Shown piece after piece: positions 32,336 through 42,277 of a stretch of DNA of 64,000 bases. The stretch comes from DATBVX01 sp963705495 (lineage in GTDB: Bacteria; Pseudomonadota; Gammaproteobacteria; Steroidobacterales; Steroidobacteraceae). The DNA is taken from NCBI GenBank assembly GCA_963705495.1, contig CAVPJQ010000010.1, forward strand, positions 1 to 64,000, in the 5' to 3' direction. The stretch's first letter is position 1, and every line of letters begins with the position of its first letter. Both the position numbers and the translations under genes were made by a program. The notes beneath the pieces are model-generated. The model was not told where the DNA came from. It searched no databases and saw nothing but the letters and a program-made list of their open reading frames with translations.

Positions 32336-33901
32336 TTACCTTGCGACCTTGCGCAGGTCGATCTTGAGATCCTCGGCGAGTTTTACGGCGGTCGCGCGGC
32401 CGGCGCCGAACACGCCGCCGCCCGGATGCTGAAATGGCCCGACCAGATACAGGCGCTCGACGCCGGGCACGGTGAACTGCCCGAGTTCCGGCGTCGGTCG
32501 GTGTGCGCCCGATTGATAGGTCGTGGTCGCGATGCCATGCAGGTCGCCGCGCTGGAAGCTCGACGAAGTGCGCTCCATGTCGACGGGACTGTCGCAGTGA
32601 TACTGCAGAATATCGGCATCGCCCAGATTCTCGATGAAAGTCCCCATGTGCTTCAGCATGTGCGCGGCGTAGTCACGCTTCGCCTCATCCCACGCACGGC
32701 CATCCGGTCGCGTGTAGGGCACATAGTCCCAAGCATGCAGAGTGGCGCGTCCCTCGGGGACGCGCGAGGGATCGAATGCTGTCAGCGACCCGAAGCCGAC
32801 CAGGGGATACTTCGAGAAGCCGCCGTAGCGCAGGTCGTCGAACGAGCGGCGCAGCTGCTCATAGCTCGTGGGCAGAAGCTCGTTCATCACGGCGCGCACC
32901 GGCTCGCCCATTCTGAATCGCAACGGCGCCTTCAGAGCAGCGTGAATTGTGATGCAGGCATTCTCGGAAATCTGCGTCGCCTGTGCTGCGCGCGCCACCT
33001 CAGGATCGAGCCCCTCGACCATTCGCCCGAGATGGTGCGGATGAATCGCACCGATGACGGCATCGGCAGCCGGGTATTCGCGCCCCTCGGTGGTCACGAC
33101 GCCGACCGCGCGACCGTTCTTCGTCAGCACGCGCGCGACATCGACATTCGCCACGACCTCACCGCCGAAATCCTTGATGCAGGCGATGAGGGCATCTGTC
33201 AGTCGGCCGCTGCCGCCGATCGGCACCCCGATGCCATAGGCTTCCATGAAGCCGACGAACACGAAGACCCCGAGGCCGGTCGCTTTTTCGTCTGGCGAAA
33301 CGAGGTTCTCTCCGGCAATGCGCGCGAAGTGCATGCGCACCTTGTCGTGTTCGAAGTATTCGCACAGGACATCGTGCGTGCTCATCTGCACGATGCGCCA
33401 GAATTCGCGGCCCTCCCGGCTCTGGTCGAGCATGGCGAACGAGGCGCCCTGCGGCGCCGGCGCGGTATAGAGGGTGGCCGCGATCATCGGCAGCCAGGCG
33501 GCCGCCTGTGCGGAGAGCCGGCGAAACGCCTCAGCGTCCCGTGCTGAGAACTTCGCGATTTCGGCGCAGGTTCGCTCTCGATCGCGGTGGATGGCCAGGG
33601 TGCTGCCATCCTCGAACACCGACATCATGGGCGGGTCGGGAAAGACGTATCGCAGCCCGTACTTGGACTTGAGCTTCAGCTCGTCCGCCGCCAGCAGCGG
33701 GTTGGCGTGGATGAAGATGTGGGCCATCGAATGCTGGTCGTGCCGGAAGCCGGGCAAGGTCAGCTCCCGCGTCACGACCCCGCCCCCGAACCAGCCATTT
33801 CGCTCTAGGACCAGAACTCGTTTGCCGGCCGCTGCAAGATAAGCGCCGGCCACAAGGCCGTTGTGGCCCGATCCGACAACGACAATATCGTTTCTGCTCA
33901 T
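32336..33901 (-). CDS. phytoene-desaturase-like FAD-dependent oxidoreductase
   Basis: This 521-residue protein has an N-terminal Rossmann FAD site (VVVGSGHNGLVAGAYLAAAG, then VLVLERN) and a C-terminal GPFQHPGGGVFGAGRATA motif typical of CrtI/PYROXD2-type NAD(P)/FAD oxidoreductases. It probably catalyses a dehydrogenation or isomerisation on a hydrophobic substrate; no carotenoid genes are nearby. Its ATG overlaps that of the divergent gene by two bases. Confidence 0.85.
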   Translation of the reverse strand: MSRNDIVVVGSGHNGLVAGAYLAAAGKRVLVLERNGWFGGGVVTRELTLPGFRHDQHSMAHIFIHANPLLAADELKLKSKYGLRYVFPDPPMMSVFEDGSTLAIHRDRERTCAEIAKFSARDAEAFRRLSAQAAAWLPMIAATLYTAPAPQGASFAMLDQSREGREFWRIVQMSTHDVLCEYFEHDKVRMHFARIAGENLVSPDEKATGLGVFVFVGFMEAYGIGVPIGGSGRLTDALIACIKDFGGEVVANVDVARVLTKNGRAVGVVTTEGREYPAADAVIGAIHPHHLGRMVEGLDPEVARAAQATQISENACITIHAALKAPLRFRMGEPVRAVMNELLPTSYEQLRRSFDDLRYGGFSKYPLVGFGSLTAFDPSRVPEGRATLHAWDYVPYTRPDGRAWDEAKRDYAAHMLKHMGTFIENLGDADILQYHCDSPVDMERTSSSFQRGDLHGIATTTYQSGAHRPTPELGQFTVPGVERLYLVGPFQHPGGGVFGAGRATAVKLAEDLKIDLRKVAR

Positions 33902-34691
33902 GGGCGCTACCTACGAAGTCCTGGCCATACGGTACGGCCACCTCGACCGTACCGCCCGCTTCAACTTTCTGGGCGGTGACGAACACGACGGGCCGATGCC
34001 GCTCGATTACTACGTGTGGGCGATCCTGAACGCGGAGCGCACGGTGATCGTCGACACGGGGTTCGATCACGAGTCCGCACACCGTCGCGGGCGTGAGCTC
34101 GTTCGCCCGGTGGCGGAAGGCCTCAAGGCCGTCGGCATCTCACCGGACAAGGTCGAGCATATCGTGATTTCGCACATGCATTACGACCATGCGGGAAATC
34201 AGGACCTGTTCCCGCGCGCGCGCTATCACCTGCAGGACGCAGAGCTCGCCTACTGCACCGGTCGCTGCATGGCGCAGCCCGAAGTGGGCGGTGTCTTCGA
34301 TGCGCAGAGTGTCGCCGCGATGGTTCACAAGGTCTTTACCGGGCGCGTGCAGTTTCACGACGGGGACGGTGAGCTCGCCCCCGGCATTACCTTGCACAAG
34401 GTCGGCGGCCACACCCGCGGCATGCAGATCGTGCGCGTCGCGACCGAACGCGGGTGGGTCGTGCTCGGTTCCGACACCGCGCACTTCTACGCCAACCTCG
34501 AACCGGGCCGACCGTTTCCGATCCTGGACAGCCTGCCGATGTACGTCGAAGCGCAGCGCACGGCATTGCGCCTCGCCAGCTCTGCGCAGCACTTCATTCC
34601 CGGCCATGATCCGCTGGTGCTCGCCCGTTACCCGAGTGCACGAGCGGGACTTGAAGGCGTCGTGCGTCTCGACCTGGCGCCGAAGAGCTGA
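33900..34691 (+). CDS. metallo-beta-lactamase-fold hydrolase, AHL-lactonase-like
   Basis: This 263-residue protein has the metal motif HMHYDHAGN (HxHxDH), a later His in GGHTRGMQ, Asp in LGSDTAH, and FIPGHDPLV. The N-terminus MGATYEVLAIRYGHLDRTAR resembles N-acyl-homoserine-lactone lactonase-like proteins. In a catabolic context it could hydrolyse a lactone or ester intermediate rather than a quorum signal. ATG 33900 fits the family start, although no ribosome binding site is evident. Confidence 0.84.
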   Translation: MGATYEVLAIRYGHLDRTARFNFLGGDEHDGPMPLDYYVWAILNAERTVIVDTGFDHESAHRRGRELVRPVAEGLKAVGISPDKVEHIVISHMHYDHAGNQDLFPRARYHLQDAELAYCTGRCMAQPEVGGVFDAQSVAAMVHKVFTGRVQFHDGDGELAPGITLHKVGGHTRGMQIVRVATERGWVVLGSDTAHFYANLEPGRPFPILDSLPMYVEAQRTALRLASSAQHFIPGHDPLVLARYPSARAGLEGVVRLDLAPKS

Positions 34692-34698
34692 GGCCGTC

Positions 34699-35607
34699 GT
34701 GAGCGAGTCAGTTGGTTTCATCGGGATTGGACGCATGGGTGGCGCGATGGCCGAGCGACTGCTGCGCGCCGGATATGCAGTCACGGTTCACGATTCCAAT
34801 GACAGTGCCGCTCGCGCGCTGCAGGACGCGGGTGCCGTGCGGGCGAGCTCGCCCGCTGCCGTCGCTTCCCAAGCCCGCGTCGTGCTCGCGAGCCTGCCGA
34901 CACCCCGGGCCGTGCTCGAGGTGGTGAGCGGCACGAATGGAATCCGCGACGGCAGCGCTGTTCGTACGTTCATCGACCTCTCGACCTCGGGTGCCGCCGC
35001 CGCGATTGCCATCGATCGCGCGCTGCAGGAGCGCGGCATCAGCTCGCTCGATGCGCCGGTGAGTGGCGGCGTTGCCGGCGCACGAGCGGGAACACTGGCC
35101 ATCATGGTGTCCGGTCCGCGCGTCGCATTCGCTGAAGTCGAGCCGCTGCTGGCGCATCTCGGCCGCTTGTTCTTCGTGGGCGAGAAGCCCGGACTCGGCC
35201 AGACACTCAAGCTCGCCAACAATCTCATGTCGCAGGCGGCCATCGCGATCACTTCCGAAGCGCTCGCGCTGGGCGTGAAGGCCGGGCTCGATCCGCAGTT
35301 GATGCTCGATGTGCTCAATGCGTCCAGCGGGCGCAACACGGCCTCGGCCGACAAATTCCCGAAGCATGTGCTGACGCGTGGTTTCGATTTCGGGTTCTCC
35401 ACCGGCCTCGCCCTCAAGGACGTGCGGCTCTGTCTGGAAGAGGCTGCATCGCTGGGTGTGCCGATGGCACTCGGGAATGCGGTGCACGACCTGCTGGCAA
35501 GCACCAACGAGAAGTTCGGCCCCGATTCCGATTGCACGTGCATCGCCCGCACGGTCGAGGAGCGCGCGGGCTGCGAGATTTCCCCCAACCGAGGAAGCAA
35601 GTCATGA
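34699..35607 (+). CDS. 3-hydroxyisobutyrate-dehydrogenase-family NAD(P) oxidoreductase
   Basis: This 302-residue beta-hydroxyacid dehydrogenase has GFIGIGRMGGAMAERLL for NAD(P) binding, DAPVSGGVAGARAGTLAIM for substrate binding, and KLANNLMSQA with the catalytic Lys. It starts at GTG 34699, 8 bases after the previous stop, and overlaps the next gene by ATGA. A 2-hydroxy-acid or beta-hydroxyacid substrate is expected. Confidence 0.88.
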   Translation: MSESVGFIGIGRMGGAMAERLLRAGYAVTVHDSNDSAARALQDAGAVRASSPAAVASQARVVLASLPTPRAVLEVVSGTNGIRDGSAVRTFIDLSTSGAAAAIAIDRALQERGISSLDAPVSGGVAGARAGTLAIMVSGPRVAFAEVEPLLAHLGRLFFVGEKPGLGQTLKLANNLMSQAAIAITSEALALGVKAGLDPQLMLDVLNASSGRNTASADKFPKHVLTRGFDFGFSTGLALKDVRLCLEEAASLGVPMALGNAVHDLLASTNEKFGPDSDCTCIARTVEERAGCEISPNRGSKS

Positions 35608-35990
35608 ACCAGGATCTGTATCAACGCGGACTGGAAATCCGCAAGGCCGTGCTCGGGAAGGAGTACGTGGAAAAGTCCCTCGCCGGTGCCGACGACTTCA
35701 GTCGCCCCATGCAGGAACTCGCGACGGAGTACTGCTGGGGCCGCGTCTGGAGCCGCCCAGGTCTCGAGCGCCGCGACCGGAGCCTGATCAACCTGGCGAT
35801 GATCAGTGCGCTCAATCGCCCGCACGAGCTCAAGATCCACGTCAAGGGCGCGCTCACCAACGGTGTCACGCGCGAGGAGATTCGCGAGGTGCTGTTGCAG
35901 GTCGCCATCTACTGCGGCATACCGGCCGGCGTCGACTCGGTGCGCATCGCACGCGAAGCATTCTCGGAAATCGACGCAGCTGGACGTTGA
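35604..35990 (+). CDS. carboxymuconolactone decarboxylase family protein
   Basis: This 128-residue PcaC-like protein has DRSLINLAMISALNRPHELK, with the His of the family, and REEIREVLLQVAIYCGIPAG. The length and both motifs fit 4-carboxymuconolactone decarboxylase of the protocatechuate branch of the beta-ketoadipate pathway. No other pca genes are present, so its exact substrate is open. Confidence 0.85.
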   Translation: MNQDLYQRGLEIRKAVLGKEYVEKSLAGADDFSRPMQELATEYCWGRVWSRPGLERRDRSLINLAMISALNRPHELKIHVKGALTNGVTREEIREVLLQVAIYCGIPAGVDSVRIAREAFSEIDAAGR

Positions 35991-36003
35991 GGAGGAATCT
36001 CAC

Positions 36004-36420
36004 ATGGTCAAAGCCACTAACGAAAGCGAACGCCTGTTCCTCAAGTTCTTCGAAACCCTGAGCACCGGGGATCTCGACAAGATCCGGGCTGTGTTTCACG
36101 ACGAGGCGGTCTGGGACGTGCAGGTGAAAGGCATTGCGGGCGAAGGGTCCCACCGCGGCAAGAAAGGGATCGTCGATGATTTCCTCGCGCCGGTGCGCGG
36201 AATGTTCAAGCCGGGCGACCCCAAGGTCGAGGTGCTGTCCGTTGCCTCGCAAGGACCGCTCGCTATCGGCGAGGCGCAGGGCAAGGGCACCTTCACGGAC
36301 GGGCGGCCCTACGAGAACCTGTATGCCTTCGCGATCGAGTTCAAGGACGGCAAGGTCTATCGGCTGCGCGAGTACATGGACAGCTTCTACGTGGCCAAGC
36401 TCCAGGGGGTTGCGAAGTGA
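36004..36420 (+). CDS. SnoaL/NTF2-like protein
   Basis: This 138-residue cone-shaped alpha+beta barrel (ERLFLKFFETLSTGDLDKIR, then VYRLREYMDSFYVAKL) matches SnoaL-like polyketide-cyclase or isomerase domains. ATG 36004 follows GGAGGAATCTCAC. It overlaps the serine-hydrolase gene by 4 bases. A small-molecule isomerase, hydrolase or binding role is typical; the substrate is unknown. Confidence 0.78.
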   Translation: MVKATNESERLFLKFFETLSTGDLDKIRAVFHDEAVWDVQVKGIAGEGSHRGKKGIVDDFLAPVRGMFKPGDPKVEVLSVASQGPLAIGEAQGKGTFTDGRPYENLYAFAIEFKDGKVYRLREYMDSFYVAKLQGVAK

Positions 36421-37589
36421 AGCGCACCAGCAAGAGGAATACGAGCGGGATGGATGCCAGGCGCCTCAAGCGCCTGATGCAGGTGATGCAGGAGGACATC
36501 GACAACGACAAGTACTTCGGCGGCGTGATCGCGATCGGCCGGCACGGCAATCTCGCGCTGCACGAGGCCATCGGTCATGCGGACTCGGCTCGCACGCGTC
36601 CGGTGAAAAAGGACTCGGTCTTCAGCCTGTTCTCGGTCACCAAGGCCATCACCGTCGTGCTGGTGCTGCGCGCCATCGAGCGTGGGCAGTTTGACCTGAC
36701 GACGCCGATCTCGGATCTCGTGCCGGAGTTCTCGGGCCGGGGGCGCGAGAAGATCACGATCTTTCATCTGCTGACGCATTCCTCCGGCCTGCCGAGCGTC
36801 TACTCGGCACGGGAGGGCATGTACATCGACGTGCTCGACGAAATAGTCGCGGAGATCTGCAAGAACATCTACCCGATGGAAGCGCCGGGCCTCGGCGTGC
36901 GCTACGCGCCGATCGTCCACCACGCGCTGATGGGCGATGCCTTGCGACGCATCGATCCGAAGAAGCGCTCCTATCGACAGATCGTGAACGAGGATCTGCT
37001 GCAGGCCGTTCGGCATGAAGGATACCGTCGGTGGGCTCTGCGCAAGGACCTGCGCAAGCGCCACCTGGTACCGGAATTCCGCGGCAATTCACCGACTCAG
37101 CACCTTGGCCACAGCAATCTCGGACCGAACGGTGCGTTCGAGGAAGAGCTGGCAGAGATGCCGTGGGTGGGAATCGTTTCGACTGCTGCGGACATGTACC
37201 GCTTCGCGGAAATGCTGAGGCGCGGCGGTGAGCTCGATGGCGCGCGCATTCTCTCACCGACGATGGTGGAACGCGCGCACCATTGCTGGACCGGGGACAA
37301 GCCGAACGAGCTCTACAGGAAGATCTTCGAATCGCGCGGGTGGGAAGTCCTGCCGGCGTACATTGGCCTGGGCTTCACGCTGCGCGGCGAGCGGATGGGT
37401 CACGCGCTCTTCGGTACGCTCACTTCACCGGAGACTTTCGGCAATCACGGTGCGGGCACTACGCTGTTCTGGGTCGACCCGAAGCTCGACATGACCTTCG
37501 TCGGCCTGTCCACGGGCGTCATGAATTCGGATGTGAACATCGAGCGCTGGCAGCGGCTGTCGGATATCGCGGTCTCGGCGGCGGTGTAA
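36417..37589 (+). CDS. beta-lactamase-family serine hydrolase, likely with compensating indels
   Basis: This class C beta-lactamase/esterase-fold protein of 390 residues has the nucleophile motif SVTK (SxxK) after FSLF, a probable Tyr motif in RYAPIVHH, and HGAG as the KTG-equivalent. Around 37005-37050 the current frame reads RHEGYRRWAL, whereas the next frame gives the family-typical FGMKDTVGGL. Two compensating single-base indels probably garble about 13 residues. It may be an esterase rather than a drug-resistance enzyme. Confidence 0.82.
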   Translation: MKRTSKRNTSGMDARRLKRLMQVMQEDIDNDKYFGGVIAIGRHGNLALHEAIGHADSARTRPVKKDSVFSLFSVTKAITVVLVLRAIERGQFDLTTPISDLVPEFSGRGREKITIFHLLTHSSGLPSVYSAREGMYIDVLDEIVAEICKNIYPMEAPGLGVRYAPIVHHALMGDALRRIDPKKRSYRQIVNEDLLQAVRHEGYRRWALRKDLRKRHLVPEFRGNSPTQHLGHSNLGPNGAFEEELAEMPWVGIVSTAADMYRFAEMLRRGGELDGARILSPTMVERAHHCWTGDKPNELYRKIFESRGWEVLPAYIGLGFTLRGERMGHALFGTLTSPETFGNHGAGTTLFWVDPKLDMTFVGLSTGVMNSDVNIERWQRLSDIAVSAAV

Positions 37590-39215
37590 ATGGCCGATAC
37601 ATTCGATTACCTGGTCGTGGGCGCCGGCACTGCCGGGTGCGTGCTCGCGGCCAGGCTATCGGAGGACCCGAAGAACTCGGTGTGCCTCATCGAGGCGGGC
37701 GGTGAGGATCGCCATGCGTTTATTCACATCCCCGCCGCGGTGGGCGCGGCGATCATGCGTCCTCAGCTCAACTGGCGGTTCATGACCGCCCCGCAGCCGC
37801 AACTCAACAACCGCCGCATTCCACTGCCGCGCGGGCACGTCGTCGGTGGCTCGGGGTCGATCAACGGCATGGTCTATTTTCGCGGCCAGCCGCAGGACTT
37901 CGAGGACTGGGCGGCCATGGGGAATTCCGGTTGGAGCTATCGCGAAGTCCTGCCTTATTTCATTCGCTCGGAGAGCAACGATTCCTACGCGGGCTCGCCG
38001 TATCACGGCACGGATGGGCCCATCCGGGTGAGTCACATCCCGCGACCCAATCCGATGATCACGGCATTTCTCGAGGCGATGCACTCGCTCGGCTTCAAGC
38101 GCTGCGACGATTTCAACGGCCCGCACCCTGAGGGCTACGGGCTGCGGCAGGGAACGATTCGCAATGGCCGGCGCGATTCGACGGCGGTTGCCTACCTCAG
38201 GCCGGCGCGCTCGCGGCACAATCTCGAAGTGCTCACTGATGCGCTCGTCACGCGAGTCGTGGTCGAGAAGGGACGCGCAACGGCTGTGGAAATGCAGCGC
38301 GGCAGGCAGACCCGTCGCATCAATGCACGGCGCGAGATCGTGATCTCGGCAGGCTCCGTTCAATCGCCACAGGTCCTGATGCTTTCAGGCATCGGTGATG
38401 GTAAGGCGCTGCAGGCGCTCGGCATCGAGGTCAAGCACGATCTGCCGGCGGTCGGCGCCAACTACCACGATCATCTCGCCGCCGCGATCCTGATGGAAAT
38501 GAGCAACAGCGAATCCTATGGAATCTCGCTGCGCGCGGCGCCGCGCGGCGCGCTGAACCTGCTCGAGTACGCGCTGTTCCGTCGCGGGCCACTGGCGAGC
38601 AACGTGTTCGAGGCCAATGCATTCGTTCGCTCGAGGGAGGGTCTCGACCGCCCCGACCTGCAGATCGTGTTTCAACCGGCGCGGCGCAATCCCGGCACCT
38701 TCCCGTTTCCGCTGGGTCACGGTTTCGCGCTGAGTGTCGTACACCTCTATCCGAAGAGTCGCGGGCGGGTTTCCCTCGCGAGTGCCGACCCGCGCGCCGC
38801 GCCGGTCGTCGACCCAAACCTGCTCGGCGATCCGGACGACCTGGCACCGACGCTGCGCGGGCTGGAACTGTCGCGACGGATCATTGGCGCACCGGCCTTT
38901 GCGCGCTATCGCGCCACCGAAGTTCAGCCGGGACCGGCGGCGCAAGGCGCCGACGCGCTGACCGAGTATGTACGCCGCGTCGCGGCAACGGTTCATCATC
39001 CGGTCAGCAGCTGTCGCATGGGTCCGGACACGAACTCAGTGGTGGATCCACAGCTTCGCGTGCATGGGATTTCGGGACTGAGGGTGGCGGATGCCTCGAT
39101 TTTCCCGCGCATCGTCGGCGGCAACACGAACGCGGTGGTGGTGATGGTGGCGGAGAAGGCAGCGGATATGATGCTGGGCAAGCCCGCACCGCGGCCCTTC
39201 GAGATGAGTCATTAG
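37590..39215 (+). CDS. GMC-family choline-dehydrogenase-like FAD oxidoreductase
   Basis: This 541-residue protein has N-terminal FAD motif DYLVVGAGTAGCVLAARLSE, PRGHVVGGSGSINGMVYFRG (GMC signature 1), ISAGSVQSPQVLMLSGIG (signature 2), and C-terminal HHPVSSCRMG with GGNTNAVVVMVAEKAADMM (catalytic His region). It oxidises primary alcohols. Within this gene set an aryl-propanone alcohol such as a beta-hydroxypropiophenone is a plausible substrate. It directly abuts the upstream stop. Confidence 0.9.
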   Translation: MADTFDYLVVGAGTAGCVLAARLSEDPKNSVCLIEAGGEDRHAFIHIPAAVGAAIMRPQLNWRFMTAPQPQLNNRRIPLPRGHVVGGSGSINGMVYFRGQPQDFEDWAAMGNSGWSYREVLPYFIRSESNDSYAGSPYHGTDGPIRVSHIPRPNPMITAFLEAMHSLGFKRCDDFNGPHPEGYGLRQGTIRNGRRDSTAVAYLRPARSRHNLEVLTDALVTRVVVEKGRATAVEMQRGRQTRRINARREIVISAGSVQSPQVLMLSGIGDGKALQALGIEVKHDLPAVGANYHDHLAAAILMEMSNSESYGISLRAAPRGALNLLEYALFRRGPLASNVFEANAFVRSREGLDRPDLQIVFQPARRNPGTFPFPLGHGFALSVVHLYPKSRGRVSLASADPRAAPVVDPNLLGDPDDLAPTLRGLELSRRIIGAPAFARYRATEVQPGPAAQGADALTEYVRRVAATVHHPVSSCRMGPDTNSVVDPQLRVHGISGLRVADASIFPRIVGGNTNAVVVMVAEKAADMMLGKPAPRPFEMSH

Positions 39216-39230
39216 AGTAAGGAGAGGGGG

Positions 39231-40110
39231 ATGGCGGCAGAACACATCAGGCACTGGAAAATCGGCGACGTCGAGGTGGCGCGCATCGTCGAGGTCAACA
39301 ACTGGGAAGACGACATCGCGATGCTGCTGCCCGACGGCAAGCCCGAGTACGTGCAGAAGTTTCCCTGGCTGCTGCCGCACTTCGCGACTCCCGCCGGCAA
39401 GATGCTGATCTCGTTCCAGTGCTTCGTCCTGAGGTCGCGCGACAAGGTGGCAATGATCGACACCTGTATCGGCAACGAGCGCGAGCGCGAGTATCCGGTG
39501 TTCTGCAACCTGCAGACGACCTTCCTGGAGGATCTCGCCACCGCTGGCTTTCCGCCCGGACTCAGTCAACACCGTGCTGTGCACGCATCTGCACTTCGAC
39601 CATGTCGGCTGGAATACGCGCAAGGTGAACGGCAAGTGGGTGCCGACATTCCCGCAGGCGCGCTACCTCTTCGGCAAGCAGGAATACGAGCATTGGCAGC
39701 ACCTGAAGGACACGGGCGGTTATCACAACGTCGATCACCTTGCGGACTCCGTGGAGCCGATCACCCGGGCCAAGCTGCACGAGCTCGTCGCGCCTGATCA
39801 CCGGATTACGGATGAAGTGTGGCTCGAGCCGACGCCCGGCCACACGCCGGGACATGTCAGCGTGCACATTCGCTCCAGGGGCGAGGAAGCGATCATCACG
39901 GGCGACATGATGCATCACCCGATCCAGCTCGCGGCGCCGGAGATTCACGGCAATTTCGACATGGACAAGGAGCAGGGTGCGAAGACGCGTCGCGCGTTCA
40001 TCGAGCGCTACGCCGACAAGAAGGTGATGATCATCGGCAGCCACTTCTGCGACCCAAGCTCCGGGTGGATCGTGCGCGACGGCGCCGCATGGAAGCTGAA
40101 AGTGAAGTAG
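39231..40110 (+). CDS. metallo-beta-lactamase-fold hydrolase, frameshifted
   Basis: ATG 39231 follows AAGGAGAGGGGG. The first part runs MAAEHIRHWKIGDVEVARIV to LATAGFPPGLSQ. After one frame change near 39565 it continues with the metal motif TVLCTHLHFDHVGWN, then PTPGHTPGHVSVHI and GDMMHHPIQLA. Both halves are well preserved, so a sequence error is likely. The full length is about 293 residues. It is probably a metal-dependent hydrolase of an ester, lactone or thioester. Confidence 0.82.
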
Positions 40111-40121
40111 ACGAGGCGCGC

Positions 40122-40884
40122 ATGGCCATTCAGCACGATCTCAGCGAGCAGTCGATCCTCATCACCGGCGCAGGCCGCGGCCTTGGGCGCTCGGTGGCGG
40201 AAAAGCTGGCGAGCTGTGGCGCGACGGTCGGGCTCGTCGACGTCGATGGCGGAGAACTGCAACACGGCGGCGGCGGGGATTCGTGAAGCCGGCGGCAGCG
40301 CCTTCGCTTACGCGGTCGATGTCTCGAATCGGTCCGCCTTCATGGAAGCTGCGGCGAAGTTCGCCCGCGAACGCGGCCGGATCGATGCCGTAATCAACAA
40401 CGCAATGCTGCTGCGCTACGAGCCGATCGAGAAGGTCACCGACGAAGTGCTCGACCGGATGCTGGCCATCGGTATCAAGGGCTCGGTCTGGGGCGCGCAG
40501 ATCCTGCTCGCGCACATGGATGCCGAGCGCGGCGGCGCGATCATCAACATGGCATCGCCCGTCGCCGAACGCGGCTTTCCGAACACCGCGGTTTACAGCC
40601 TGGTGAAAGGCGCGATCGTTACGCTGACGAAGACGCTGGCCGCGGAGCTGGGGCCCAGGCGTGTGCGCGTCAACGCGGTCGCACCAGGTTCGGTGCCGAC
40701 GCCAGGCGCGATGGGTCTGAACGACAAGGCGGAATACGAGCGGCGCGCGCGCACGATCCCGATGCGCCGGCTCGGCCGCGAGGAAGACAACGCCGAGGCC
40801 GTTGCGTTCTTGCTCAGCCCCGAGGCTTCCTTCATCAACGGCGAAATTCTGCACGTCGACGGCGGCATCGCCGCATCGAACTGA
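40122..40884 (+). CDS. SDR oxidoreductase, frameshifted
   Basis: This classical SDR of about 254 residues has ITGAGRGLGRSVAEKLAS, a shift near 40255 (after DVDGGELQ), then IREAGGSAFAYAVDV, INNAMLL (variant NNAG), ASPVAERGFP and the active-site YSLVK. It ends with INGEILHVDGGIAAS. It is NAD(P)-dependent, of FabG-like length and distinct from the LigD-like SDRs. It is followed by the P450 after 5 bases. Confidence 0.83.
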
Positions 40885-40889
40885 CTCCC

Positions 40890-42078
40890 ATGCCGACACC
40901 AGCGCCGGTCCTGCATGACGATATCTTCTCGCCCGAGGCGGTGCGCAATGCGCGCGCCGTCGACGATGCGCTGCGCGAGCTGGCGCCGGTCGTCAAGCTC
41001 GAGCGCGAGAACATCACCATGCTGGCCCGATACCAGCACGTGTCGGAAGGGCTCAAGGACTGGCAGGCGTTCTCTTCCAGGTCGCGGCCGTGGCACGACC
41101 CGAATTCCGTCCGGCCCGAGATTCTGCTCACTGACGATCCACCAAGGCACACGGCGGTGCGGCCGGTGATCGCCGCCGCGCTGTCGCCCAAGGCCCTGGC
41201 GAAGATGGCAACCGATTTCAACGCTGATGCGGACGCGCTGCTGCGCGAGGTGAAGGAACGCAGCGGGGAAGTGATCGATGTCGTTGCCGCCATCTCGAGA
41301 CCCTTCGTGTACAAGGTGCTGCCCGATCTGCTCGGTCTGCCGCGAGGAAGGCCGGGAAAACCTCACGGCATTCGGCCACATGGTGTGGGCGACACTCGGG
41401 CCGCAGAACGAGATGTTCGCCGAGGCCATGGAAAATATGGGCCCGGTGATCGAGTGGGTCGAGCGCTGCTGCAATCGCGAGAATCTCGATCCCGAGGGCC
41501 TCGGCATGCAGATGTTCCTCGCCGCGGACCGGGGTCAGATCACGCCGGATGAAGCGAAACTGCTGGTGGGAATCCTGCTTTCGGCCGCTGCGGACACGAC
41601 CGTCATGACCCTCTCCACCGCGATGCGCGCCTTCAGCCTGTTCCCCGATCAGTACCAGAAGCTGCGCAGTGACCCGTCACTCGCGCGCAGCGCCTTCGAG
41701 GAGAGCCTGCGCTGGGATTCCCCGTCGCGGATGGCGGGGCGCATCACCACGCGCGAAGTCGACATCGATGGCTACCGGATTCCCGCAGGCGAGCGGTGCG
41801 GCCTCATGTTCGCCGCCGCCAACCGCGATCCGCGCAAGTGGCCCGATCCGGATCGTTTCGACATTCGGCGCGACCTTCGCGGTCACATCGGGTGGGGCTA
41901 CGGCATTCATGCCTGTGTCGGCCGGGTCCTGGCGTTACTCGAAGCCGATGCGCTGCTTGGCGCACTGATCAAGCACGTCGAGCGCTTCGAGCCCGCCGGA
42001 GAGCCCGAGCCCTGGATGACGACCATCGGGCACGGGCCCGCGAGACTGCCGCTGCGCATTCATGCAGCTGCTCACTAG
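40890..42078 (+). CDS. cytochrome P450, frameshifted
   Basis: This soluble bacterial P450 of about 396 residues starts MPTPAPVLHDDIFSPEAV. After one shift near 41345 it shows the I-helix AAADTTVM, the K-helix ESLR, and the heme loop GWGYGIHACVGRVLALLEA with the Cys ligand. No ferredoxin or reductase gene is adjacent. It could carry out O-demethylation or hydroxylation of an aromatic (CYP199-like use), but the subfamily cannot be assigned by eye. Confidence 0.87.
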
Positions 42079-42277
42079 CTTCGCGCGCCGGGAGCGAGTC
42101 GCCGGATAGGTTCGCGTTCATCTCGGCTTCGCAAGCCACCGCAACTAGCACCAAGGTTCCATTTCCGGCCGCGCCACGACCTGTCAGCATCTGGCGCAAT
42201 CAAAGCTGCGCTTGCAACTTCTGCAGCATCAAGGCACTGGGCGTGCGCGGTGCCGGTTTGACCCAAGGGAGCTGACG

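Noticed and set aside
33900..34691. Quorum-quenching island based on the AHL-lactonase-like gene
   Set aside because: No luxI/luxR-type genes are present, and the enzyme lies in a catabolic operon, so a lactone or ester intermediate is the likelier substrate.
36417..37589. Antibiotic resistance beta-lactamase
   Set aside because: The SxxK hydrolase lacks a signal peptide and sits among catabolic genes; the esterase branch of the fold is more likely.
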